Assembly (NCBI RefSeq): GCF_037975245.1
Contig: NC_092563.1
Location: 13,318,001-13,382,000, forward strand
Direction: 5' to 3'
Length of the DNA stretch: 64,000 nt
Origin: Apostichopus japonicus
Taxonomy: Eukaryota > Echinodermata > Holothuroidea > Aspidochirotida > Stichopodidae
The position numbers and the translations under genes were made by a program. The stretch's first letter is position 1; the number at the start of each line of letters is the position of its first letter. Positions 51,201 to 61,900 of the stretch are shown here, piece after piece. Below the pieces are notes generated by a model. The model was not told the DNA's origin, did no database searches, and worked only from the letters and a program-made list of their open reading frames with translations.

Positions 51201-54200
51201 TATCTGCTGAGTCGATCAGGGAGACGTACTGCAACAGATTGTCTAATCCGTGATACAGAGCAGAACTGTTAGGATCAATGGATGACACATTATGATGGAG
51301 GTAGCTCAGAATCTTGGGCAGCTAGAGAAAGAGACAGATGAGTCAAAGAAACTTTATGAGTGACGCAGAAAATATGAACTTTATCCTGAGTGGCAATTTA
51401 TTAAGCAATGTATATCTGTCGAACAGATGAAAGATATTTATCATGAGGCTACTTGTCAAATTATCCAACAGCAGAATTGAATTTGGTTGTGAGACAATCT
51501 GCACTCGTAGATGAAACCAACAGAAGATACACGTAAGAAAGCATGTACAGAAGAAGAGGTTGCCTTTTATGTGTCTAGGAAATTAGGATCCTAAAAGTAC
51601 GAGGTTTGAATTCAGAGAGGCCAAGGTTTTCTGCTGTACGATGATATGAGACATAAATTTGAATTGAAGGTATAATGTGCCACAAACAATAAATTTCTAA
51701 ATCACATACCTAAGTAAACAGGTTAATAACATTTGACTAAAAACTGCCACCAAGATCCAACATCCCACTCTATGAATGCTCCATCCCTTAAAATAGAAGG
51801 GCCTATTTTAGCATGTATAATAAGGCTACATACTGCATAAATGGCACTCACAGAATATGTTCACCATATAATTTGATAAATGATCACATATCCTACTCCT
51901 TTCTCCGCAACACACATGCCTACATGTTAAAACAAGAAACAACTGTGGCCATGTGGATAAAGGCGGTGGCATTTGAAACAATGACGCTAGCAATCGGGAG
52001 GTTCGGGGGTTCGATCCCCGGCCGGGTCATAGAAGGTGGGGTTTTCATCCATGAGCAATCTACGATATTCCCATCTGAAACGACTTTCTAAATTAAAATT
52101 TTTCCAAATTTGAGTTAAAATGTTGAATTGGAAGCCACCCGACGTGAAAAGTATACTCCAAATGCCCTTTTGGGCTTCTCCCACATTCTTGGTCGCTTAA
52201 GCATCGTAAAAATAACTACCTGATTATTATTATTATTTTTATAGCCTAAAACAACAACCACTGTGTAATGTTTCCATGAGATGATACCACTAACCTTGAG
52301 AAACAGAAACGCAAACGATCGAATCTGGTCAGTATCATCTGAGGAGTCTACAAGACCCAGAAGTGCCCCTTGGCATAAACTGGTGTACAACTGCTTCCTG
52401 GATAAATTCTATGCGGTGAGAACAAAATTTAAAGAATTAAAAAGCTACCATTTCATCTTTGAAGGCATTGTTCCTTTTTTCTGTACTAATAAACGTTTGG
52501 TAAACTCCTAATATTTTCTACGTTGAGCAAGAAGGATCTTAAGCATACATTGAACTAAGGGGTTAAATTTCATTTACTAAGCTTTTTCTGTAACCCCTGC
52601 TCACTTGCCCAGAGATCTCCTTTTGTCCATAAATACAAAACACGTTTTAAGAAACACTAAGAAATACTTCTTATCCAATGTATGTTCCTAAAATGATTTG
52701 GCTAATATAGGTGCTACAGCTAAAATGTAAAGAGGTTCTCACATTTCTGTTGAGAATAAACATTTTCTAGTTTAATATTGGATGCAATGAATTCAAACGA
52801 TGAGGAAAAAAAATATGATATAAGCACCTCCTCTACCAATAATGTATTTTTTTTAAATAAATAAAATAACTCAAATAAATAAAAACATATATAGGATATC
52901 AATCTCACCTGCAACTTCTCATAAAGAAGTATCTGATCAACAAACAGCTGAGGATCATGGGTAATGGTCAGATGTGTTTCGATAAAGGTCATGATGTTAA
53001 CATAACAGTTGACATAGCCAGTGTAGTACTCCATGCTGTGAGTAGTTGGTAGGTATTTACCACTGTAACTGCAATTTGGAACCCTGAAAATTAATTTATC
53101 ATCATAAGAAGTTAATCATCAGAAGAAAATCCCACATATCTACATTATAAAGCAAAACTTTTCAGTAGTGAAGATATTTCTCCATTATTCGAAACTATAC
53201 AAGGCTAGTTAATCTAAATGAACTTCACTGTGATGTGAATTTAGTATACACATGTATATTATTCCAGATTTATGAACTAAATGTTGACTGTCATAGGTAT
53301 CTTTTTGGGACTCGACAAGGATGTATTGCTGTAGGCATCTAGAACAATGAATCAACCATTCAAAAGTTAGCCAACATTTCCTTTTTTTTCTTTTCTAAAA
53401 ATGTCCCAAATGGCTAACTGTGAAAGTATAATCGATCACAATATGCACCGTCTCAAATCGAGTGACATATGGGCTTTCTTCCAATCCCTTCAAATTGCAA
53501 ATCAATTACAAAAGAGACAGGAAAACAGAGAGAAGCATAGAAACAAAGCTACTCAAAATCTGAGTCAACAAATCACAGATGAAGTAGCAACTTACTTAAG
53601 GGCACTATCTAATGCTCTCTCTAATTTAAACTTTAACGTTTCGTTGACAGTTCTCTCCTTTCCGTCTTTCCTCTGTGGGCTGGGCTGTTGTCTGTTACTG
53701 TTTAAGGCTTGCTCAAGATGGTTACCTATGAAGGAAATATATAGAAGGTAAGAGTGGCTGACATGGTTACCTATGAAGGAAATACATAAAGGTAGGAAGG
53801 GCTGACATGGTTACCTATGAAGAAAATACATAAAAGGTGAGAAGGGCTGACATGGTTACCTATGTAGGAAATGTATAATAGGTAGAAGGGACTGAGATGG
53901 TTACCTACGTAGGAAATACATAATAGGTAAGAGGGGCTGAGATGATTACCTATGGAGGAAATTTATAAAAGGTGAAAGGGGGTGAGATGATTACCTATGA
54001 AGGAAATATATAAAAGGTGAAAGGGGCTGAGATGATTACCTATGAAGGAAATATATAAAAGGTGAGAGGGGCTGAGATGATTACCTATGAAGGAAATATA
54101 TAAAAGGTGATAGGGGCTGATGTTTTCATCCTTGCAGGATCATACTCAAAGTCCCACTAGACAAGAAACAAAGAGTAGGGACACATTTAAAAATAGACCG

Positions 54201-57044
54201 ATGGATGCACAACTTAAAAATGAATAAAGAATATGCAATAGAGTAAAGCAACACAACATGACTCATGCCACCTACAGGCCTGTAATGAGAAAACAGAAAG
54301 ATGTAAATTCAACTTTGCCGACATTGTTAGTTGCCTGGCAGTTCTTGTAAACAGACATTTAACAGTATTTCACCACTGATCGAATAAACAAATTTAATCG
54401 GCCTGGAAACTGGTATGAAAATTCTAACTACCATTAAAATCATGCCCAGTACAATTCTTATGAACTAAAACAAAGTATGGCAGAATTGTAATGTTCTTTC
54501 TTTCTTTTTTTGCTGAAGTCAATATAAAGACTTTCTTAAAAATGATTAATTACAATGCCTGATGGCATGTACAGGTACAGTTTCACCCTTTTATGAGAAG
54601 CACATGTATAATAGCTTACCTCTGTTTGTCCCTGATGCATGTGCATTTATTATTGTTGATACCGAGGCTATTTCACCTTCCAGTTGGCTCCATAATGCTG
54701 TTAATGAAGAATGTTGGACACATGTGTCAAGGACTATTCACATATCTACAGTAATTGATGGTCTTTATAGCTTCATGGGTAAATTGTAGTCTCTGGTAGA
54801 GTACAACAAATGTACAAAATTTAAAATAAAATACTGAATGGACAAAACCTGTCATTACATCCTTTTCTGTGTGAGCAGGATATGAAAGTTTGTCACTTTA
54901 GGCACACCTGATAGAGAGAACTTGCATCATAATAATAACATCACCATACCAACCAACTCTTGCCATAGCAAGACATGAGAAAGTGAGAGATCTCGAATTA
55001 CCGTCACCTAGGCTACTACGTTCTTGGTTAAATGATTCATTGCTTCTGACCATCTTTGCTGAGGCAGATGCTTATCAATTTGCTTTCCTTTTTAAGACTA
55101 ATTAATGATGAGTGGATGGCCTTTCATAACATTTTCCATGTACCCCAGTGGAGTTTTTTGTCATGCACAGATCCCCTCCATCTGTACAGCAGTCACCCAT
55201 AGACTTCATGATCTGTTTATTTTATTTATCCTTTAGCAATGGTAACACACAATACCAGTGATGCACTAAGGCTTTTGTGCAAAAGCTAACCCTCTCCCCC
55301 TCCCCTTGATGACCTTGCCCACCCCTTCCCCTTCCCCCTCCACCACCAGTTATATCCAAAATTCATTGTTTGATATATGGTTGAAGAACAGTCATAAAGT
55401 AGCAAAGCTTTTCAAACTTGAAAGAAGCAATGTCATTCCAGAGATTTGAAGGGACACTGGATTCTCCTGTAAGAAATAGGGTAACCTACAACAGAATAAA
55501 AAAAAGGTATTTATACCTCTCTTTTGGGTAATTTAAGAGTGTTAGCTCAGTGGTTAATGCCGGTGCCTTCCAATCATAAGGTCCCGAGTTTGAGTCACTC
55601 CAAGATTAATGTATGTTGTCCAGTTACAGAGTTGTTGACAATGGACAATACATAATCAAGGACATTAAATATGAATCTAAGAGACTGACTTCGGTCAGCT
55701 TGCGGCTTTGATAAGCCTGAGAGGCTTCTTTGCTAGTTCCTACTTGCAGGAGGATCTAAAATACATACATACATACCTTCATCCTCTAATCTGGCTATGT
55801 AGAGTAGCATCCTGGTCTGGTCTTGAGCACAAATACCGTAGAGAAGTTCACACATCTGCATTAGGTTGGTTACGATTTGAATGCTGGAGCCATTCTCTGC
55901 TATTTTTTCCAGTGACAGGCAAATCGATTTGACTAACCACAGAATCACCTGAAGCAGAGCTACAGCAATTTGGAGGCACTCGTCTGGAGGGCCGAGACAA
56001 CTGTCAAAAAGAGATCACTGATACGTCAGTTATTCCTCAACTTTGACCGGATAGCAAATGAAGTAAATAAATTAACTTGCAAACAGTTCTAAAAAATGAT
56101 AGCATTAAATGTGATCATATCCAAAAGTGATATGCAAGAAAAACGACCGGTTCACCTGATTTTTACCACGCACAACTTGAGAATTTCGAGAAGACTTTTC
56201 ATACAGAATGGCCTAGTGACGCAGGTATTTTCGTACTTGGCCAGACTTCTAAGAACGGCAACATGAGAGACCATCTGAAAGATAATTGAACAGAGTTAGC
56301 CGTTAATGTAAAAGAATCGATACAGCAGATGGCGTCATGAGTAACTTGAACAAAAACAATATGGTAGAGTTCTATAGTTACAAATATCACACTGAATTAA
56401 ACCATTCCTTACCTGCGTGCATATGGAGTGCTTCAAGTAAGAGATAAGTAGAGAGGAAGGGTTTGGACCAATAAACATCTGACTGAGGATCATATCTGTT
56501 AAAATATGACAAGGAGCAAAAAAGAGAAAAGTTTAAAGAGGTAAATTAAAAAGATAAAGTATTAAAAGCTGTTGCATATCACTATTGTCACTTTTACATC
56601 AAAAATTCAAATTTCTACCAGATACACATTAGTATATTTAGTGACAATGTTCCAAAATCATGATGAAGCATTTCTCCTCAACCAGAAGGGTGCAATCAAA
56701 TGATGGTTATAAACTGTTCATCTGCAACAGGGCTGCCTAATATGTGTCAACTAGTCAGCCCTAGGAAGAATTACTATAGTATTATATTCCTTAATGATAT
56801 TTGTAATAGTGTATGTATGTATGTATGTATGTATGTATGTATGTATGTATGTATGTATGTATGTATGTATGTATGTATGTATGTATGTATGTATGTATGT
56901 ATGTATGTATGTATGTATGTATGTATGTATGTATGTATGTATGTATGTATGTATGTATGTATGTATGTATGTATGTATGTATGTATGTATGTATGTATGT
57001 ATGTATGTATGTATGTATGTATGTATGTATGTATGTATGTATGC

Positions 57045-57078
<34 letters not shown>

Positions 57079-57616
57079 ATGTATGTATGTATATTAGATC
57101 CTCCTGCAAGCAGGAACTCGCGAAGAAGCCTCATTGGCTTATCAAAGCCGCAAGCTGACCGAAGTCAGTCTCTTCCATTCATATTTAACGTCCATATTTA
57201 ACGTCCATAATTATGCTTTGTTGTATGAATTGTATGAAACATGAATTGTATGAATTGTATGAGTTGTATGCATTGTATGAAACAGAATTCACTCAGGTTT
57301 TATAGCAACCGATTATATTTGGTCCGCAAATCTCTGGTAATTTTGTTCCTTGCAACGACAAGTATTACTCCAAATTATAAAAAAAGTGAAAAAAAAAAAA
57401 ACTTCAGGTGATCTATAACGAAAGCTCCTATCATTTGTACTAGTTTCTCTGCACTGAGCAGGTATCCTTACCACAGAGTGTATATCCATCGATGGTGGCA
57501 CCTTTCAACACTCTCTTCATCTGAATACTCCACTGAATGTCGGGCAGCCTCTCTTTCCATGCTCTCAGCAAGAGCTCCTGCACTGCTGTGTATGTTTGCT
57601 GGGCATCCATCATCAT
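33270..57616 (-). CDS. MED24: MED24 Mediator tail subunit, complete, 21 coding exons
   Basis: Coding exons 5' to 3' on the minus strand: 57616-57472, 56495-56413, 56274-56156, 56000-55777, 53725-53596, 53083-52909, 52408-52295, 51321-51191, 50271-50185, 49558-49471, 48581-48445, 47688-47568, 41561-41395, 40776-40677, 39728-39547, 38781-38498, 37975-37784, 37112-37039, 36036-35859, 35288-35143, 33395-33270. All borders are GT-AG, phases chain without a break, and the sum is 3003 nt (1000 codons plus TGA; human is 989). Recognised blocks include LRAWKER and GATIDGY (exon 1), YDISFLMLC (exon 12), VCAAAWL (exon 15), ALAKLTVWC (exon 17), a KRKRTR basic stretch (exon 18), KLRRLLSIPEDE (exon 19) and SVLQFMP-like TVLQFMP (exon 20). 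LXXLL motifs LDNLL, LPRLL and LRRLL are present. MED24 (TRAP100) is a helical scaffold of the Mediator tail that links activators to RNA polymerase II. Intron 12 is about 6 kb. The first of three consecutive ATGs is used as start. Confidence 0.96.
37431..37661 (+). mobile_element. tRNA-derived SINE, family 1, copy 1
   Basis: The head GTGTTAGCTCAGTGGTTAAC holds a box A (TAGCTCAGTGG), and AGTTCGAGTCACTCC holds a box B. The body has GACTGACTTCAGTCAGCTTG and a hairpin CTGCTTGCAGG, followed by a short TACATA tail. It lies in MED24 intron 17, antisense to the gene. Confidence 0.85.
39236..39612 (-). repeat. ~150-bp tandem copies of the 3' part of MED24 exon 15 with donor
   Basis: Three units carry CTTACCT donors (minus GTAAG) at about 39242, 39391 and 39542. 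The partial exons still read PKPSQKVDFHFNNTER in the middle copy, PKPSQKVNFHFNYAER in the outer one and PKPSQKVDFHFNNTER in the true exon. Only the true exon has its acceptor. Confidence 0.88.
41625..42255. repeat. Seven tandem units of about 85-92 bp in MED24 intron 12
   Basis: ATACAAAGAGGTCTAGAATA starts units near 41629, 41720, 41812, 41894, 41986, 42075 and 42168. Each continues with GTATGTGATATCTGTGG and CACTCTCTTGTGGTATC. It lies about 60 bp from the exon 13 acceptor but copies no exon sequence. Confidence 0.9.
46668..46850. repeat. Three tandem ~64-bp units in MED24 intron 12
   Basis: ACCATAGG(A/C)ACGGTACTAC, then CTCTAT(A/G)(A/G)TTTGATAT, repeats three times. Confidence 0.85.
48984..49510 (-). 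repeat. 117-bp tandem array copying the 3' part of MED24 exon 10 and its donor
   Basis: ACATCTAATATTGTTGGC recurs at 49001, 49118, 49235, 49352 and 49469, exactly 117 bp apart. In each unit the minus strand holds the last ~40 bp of exon 10 (ending ATATTAGAT) followed by GTAAGT. Only the rightmost copy has the full exon with an acceptor. The others are decoy donors in intron 10. Confidence 0.93.
51944..52247 (+). mobile_element. tRNA-derived SINE, family 2, in MED24 intron 7
   Basis: The tRNA-like head has a box A-like TGTGGATAAAGGC, a long variable region and a box B, GGTTCGATCCCCGG. The 3' end is a (TTA)n tail. AAACAAC at 51937-51943 and 52248-52254 flanks it as a target duplication. It is antisense to MED24. 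Confidence 0.8.
53715..54125 (-). repeat. 45-bp tandem array copying the MED24 exon 5 acceptor
   Basis: GGTTACCTATGAAGGAAAT or GATTACCTATGAAGGAAAT recurs nine times at 45-bp spacing from 53720 to 54079. On the minus strand each unit ends in TTCATAG followed by GTAA, the acceptor of exon 5. The leftmost copy is the real acceptor and eight lie upstream in intron 4. Confidence 0.9.
55539..55776 (+). mobile_element. tRNA-derived SINE, family 1, copy 2, abutting MED24 exon 4
   Basis: It has the same head, body and CTACTTGCAGG end as copy 1. Its TACATACATACATAC tail ends exactly at the exon border, 55776/55777. On the minus strand that tail reads GTATGTATGT, which is the splice donor used by MED24 exon 4. 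Confidence 0.85.
56811..57093. repeat. (GTAT)n microsatellite in MED24 intron 1
   Basis: About 280 bp of GTAT repeats contain a short GT run (57043-57062). It runs directly into the tail of an inverted SINE copy, so it probably grew from the SINE's TACA tail. The Cys-Met-Tyr-Val ORFs here are not genes. Confidence 0.95.
57094..57210 (-). mobile_element. tRNA-derived SINE, family 1, copy 3, truncated
   Basis: Only the 3' half is present, in inverted orientation: GATCCTCCTGCAAGCAGG, then CAAGCTGACCGAAGTCAGTC and the TTTAACGTCCAT stretch, which is duplicated. The tRNA-like head is missing. It joins the GTAT microsatellite. Confidence 0.8.
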
Positions 57617-58989
57617 CCCTAAACATAGCAGATCAAGGAAGATCCTTGATTCTACACATTGGAATATAATGTGATATTTAAGTGTTACACAATTCCTAAT
57701 AGTGCATCTATTTGAAACTATTTTACGGTAAACATTTTGCCCCCTGACAGTACCTAAACCTCCATTAAACCCCGCTGTCCATACTATGCAAATACACAAA
57801 TTTATACTGATTTGAGAAAGTCTGTTAAAGAGGAAAATTGTATTTTGTGTCAGCAAAAAATCATGTCACTGTCCCTCCACATTCGGTGACAATTTTATCA
57901 ACACTTTTCAAGATACATTGATGCACAAGTTTCCAAGTCATCACTTTCATAACATTCTGAATGATAGTAATCTTTAAATATCCTTAATATCTGTACAAAA
58001 AGATCAACCCTGCTGACAATCCAACTATAAGCTGATAATGTGTATATAGCCTACATAGACAATTAACAGTTAGTTAGAATCCTCCTCCTAAAGGGTGCTT
58101 TCTTTCAGTCGTCAAATAAATGAGTTCTGAACTTCACGCAGGGGAAAGAAGGTGAGGGGGTTGGGGGGAATAGTGGTAGTTAGTTGAATCAGTTGGAATA
58201 TTGGCATTTTAAGTAGACACAGGACATGCGGCTATCAACATAGATTTCCATCTTCATGTAGCTGCAAGGAGAATAAGGAGGGAAGTATACCTTATTGGTC
58301 TGGCTGCCGAGTAACAAGTGATACATTTTTTTATTCGACGGCAGCCAGATGAATCGTGTGGCCACTACACCTTATTCGTCTATCTGTCGGACAAAACCCA
58401 GCTTGTTCCTAGGCCTACAGTATAGTAATATACAGACTGCATGCGTTCTCGTCAAACTACTACCAACGTAGTTCCTACAGCTGCTAATATTGTTAGGGTC
58501 AACACGATCATCACGGTAAGCAACGAAGTAGCCATACAACGACATTACTGGTACATAATGTAAACGAATGTGCAAAAAAGAGGAAATATAAAAAGGAGCT
58601 GTTTACTTATGGTCTGAAGTTGAACAAAGAAACCTTCGGTGTTCGAGAAATTGGAGTGTGCCTTCGTTTCTTCCGCCGTTTTCCTCTTTCAACAGATTTT
58701 TGTCTACACGTTGACTGACCATAAACAAGCAATCTATTTTGCTAAGTTCACCAGGCCAGCCAGCATTGCACTTGTCTTGTAAGCCAGAACAAACCAGAAC
58801 TCACGAAAATTTAAGCGAATCAAATGTTCTGTGGAAGGGCGAACTCTAAATTGTGAAAGAAAGTTTCATGATATAATACCGAAAAGATCTTAATAATCAT
58901 TCGGAGGGCTGTGTAAATTGTTATTTGTTATAGGTCTGTCTTTAGCTTAGGGTAGGCGAGGCTTAACTTTAGTGTTGTTATGCAATATT
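57617..58989. promoter_or_regulatory. Divergent MED24/STK16 intergenic region, probable bidirectional promoter
   Basis: The MED24 and STK16 start codons face away from each other across this 1.4-kb stretch. MED24's first coding exon has an acceptor (tttag) at 57619-57620, so it must have an upstream non-coding exon here. A possible donor for it on the minus strand is CATAA|GTAAAC near 58611. No TATA box can be assigned. An imperfect inverted repeat with arms near 58292-58315 and 58330-58355 (shared core CTGGCTGCCG / CGGCAGCCAG) sits in the middle. Promoter function is inferred from geometry. Confidence 0.5.
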
Positions 58990-61900
58990 ATGGGGGCTAG
59001 TTGCACGAGAGAGAAAATAACAATCGATGGTAGAAGATTTTATGTCATAAAACGCCTTGGTGAAGGGTAAGATATAAAACAGATCAAGTTCCATCTTTCC
59101 CTGGTCGGAGTCTTTCATTTACTTGTCAAAGATTTTGAAATCAACAAATTTACTTGTCATTCTCAATTTATGAACGACACGTTACAATATCATTTACTTA
59201 GTTAATATAGGCTAGTCTACTTATTTTATATAATGAATTAATGTTAGGCCTAGTAAGAGCATTTAACCCAATTACAGAAGTCAGGTGTTCGTCATTCTCA
59301 TATTAGATTGAGAACGACACTTTAATGGCAGTTAAAAATTTATGGAAGAATCCAATTGGGAAAGAAGGGATTTGATCTATAAAAAACATTGGAAGTCATT
59401 ATAACTCCAAAGTTTCCTTTTTATTTGTAATTAATTTCAAAGAATTATATATTAAAAATTAATAAGTTTTTTGGTATTGATACTTATTCATCCCCCATTC
59501 ATCTACTTACTAAATTTGTACACCCATCTGCAGAGTTCATCTCCAAAGCTATTTCATCTCCTAAGTCCTAGTCGTTTCACCTCCTTTGTTCTGTCTATTT
59601 TACTCCACTCATTGTTCATTTAGTTGTCTATCATGTGTCAAGTTTAAATGTGTCCTTGGTCTGTTTTTGATTCAGTTATCCTGCAAAAGCTGTGTACGCA
59701 CAGCTTGATCAGGAGATTTTCTCCTGTCACACCTCGTTTAAAGTTTGATTTTGAAGAAGATCCTGCTAAGATCAAAACTTCAGGCCTCCTAACTTATAAA
59801 TTTACCTACACAGGCTTTTGCAGTAGACATGTAGTTTGTTACCAGTTTTTTTTCTCTCTTTTCTCTCTTCCCATAGAGGATTTAGCTATGTTGATCAGGT
59901 GGAAGAGAGCAGTACAGGAAAAAAGTTTGCTTTAAAAAGAATTCAGTGTCATTCAATTCCAGAAGAAAAGGCTGCTGAGGAAGAAGCTAAATTTCATCAG
60001 TTATTTAATAGCCCAAACCTAATTTCATTAGAAGCTTGGTGCAAACAGACAGCTTCAGGGGAAGATTCAGAAGTGTTGCTGATTTTGCCATATTTAAAGG
60101 TATTGGGTTTGAGGGCTTGATGTTTCTAATAATATGAGTTAACCTACTGTAACAAGTCCTAGATAATGTTAGCGGTGGACGATGATCTACAGAGGCAACA
60201 ATATAGAGCCTTAATTTGATAACAATTTAAAGTGGCCTTCCTGTTGCAGACAATGTGACATGTATAGGTCTAGAAAATAAAATATTCCATAGTCAGCTGA
60301 AAACCTCATCTCAATAGCTTGTTTTTAACTCAATGTTGGTAGAATGTAAACCTATTTTGACTGGCTAAACCCTTGATTCTTCCAAGGATTGGATCCAGGC
60401 GCGTAGCGAAAGGGGGGGGGGCAAAGGGGCGACCACCCCCCCCTTGAGCAAATTTTTTTGTGTATGTTTTTATGATATCGCTAGTAATTTCAAAATAGAA
60501 AATGCTTAGATGCACTTACACTGTTCGGCCACCATTTTCTTGTACGCTTCGCGCCAACCATGGTGGTGCTACGCTTAGATAGTTTCCAGTGCGGAATCTA
60601 CGGCTCTAATAGTTTGCCTACAGGTTCGCCCCTCCCTACACGCCTGATTGGATCACAGTACAGTAGGTGGTCTGTGATAGATTAGGGATAGACTAGGGTT
60701 AACCCTATGGTAGATGTTTTCAAAGGTTGTACTTCCCTACTATAATCATGGGAAGTGTGATATTTTTGGTTTGTTTGCTTAGCTGTCGATGTTCTCTGTA
60801 TTTAGAATTTCACAAAATTCAACTTTTTTGTAGAAACAATATTTCCTCTGTGAATGTGAGTTCTAAAGGAATATTATTAAGAAAACAAAAAGCTTTTTTC
60901 CCTGCTGAATCACCATGATGAAAGCATTCTCACTGTTGTTTCCAGATGCATTCACAAAATACTACCAGATTTGAAAACAACATATCTGTGTCATTACAAA
61001 TGCTATGAGCATGTTGCTATGATCTAAAGATGAAGAAATATTCCAGCACTTTTATTAAGCAATCTATTTCAGCCACTGGGATTTCCATTTACATCCAGGA
61101 TAGATAATCCCATTCATTCCGCAGGAGCTTAATATTAAATATCCATAAATTTGTCTCAATAAAATAAAAATGCCAATTTGTTTTAAATTTCTTTAATAAT
61201 GCTTGATTGCTGCCAAGATGCTGTCTGGAACTCTGAGGCCATGACTTAAAACTTTCACATTCCTTCCTCAGAGAGGAACCTTGCAAGATGAGTTAGACAA
61301 ACTCTCAGCGAGGAGTGAGCATCTTTCAGAAGAGAGATTATGGAAATTAATTAGAGGTATATGTGAAGGAGTACACGCCCTACACCATACAGACCCACCG
61401 GTTGCTCACAGGTAAAGTTCAGTTGTGTCTTGTACTGTTATTGAACACCGATGAATGTTGTCCTCTCCATGTTCAAAGTTCACCTTGAACAGTACAAGTA
61501 AGAATAGAAGATGTTGCCAAATAATGCTTTAATGGTTTTGTAATGTGAAGTCACAAACTCAGGACATCCTCAGATATTGATCACAGATGAAGAAGCATCG
61601 CTTTTAAAAAACCTTGATTTGTGATCAGTAGTCGACTTTCTCTCCTCAGCATGCAATATTCGGTGGAAGCATGGAGTGTAACTCTTTAAAATGAAACATA
61701 CCATGTCAAAATATCAAACAAACTCTTGTGAAAAGTGCACTGGTAGCGTTTTACTGGATCTTCTCTCTTCATGTCAGATTTGATATTATTTGGTCTATGT
61801 TTGTATTCATTCACAGTCTTTCATCAGTGGTTTTAGGATAAAGTTTTGGTGTAGTTAAAGTATAACTTGTTAGAAGCATGAGCTCTTGGTTGGATCGTTA

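Noticed and set aside
56700-57201. ORFs of repeated Met-Tyr-Val-Cys or Ile-His-Thr-Tyr
   Set aside because: These are translations of the GTAT microsatellite.
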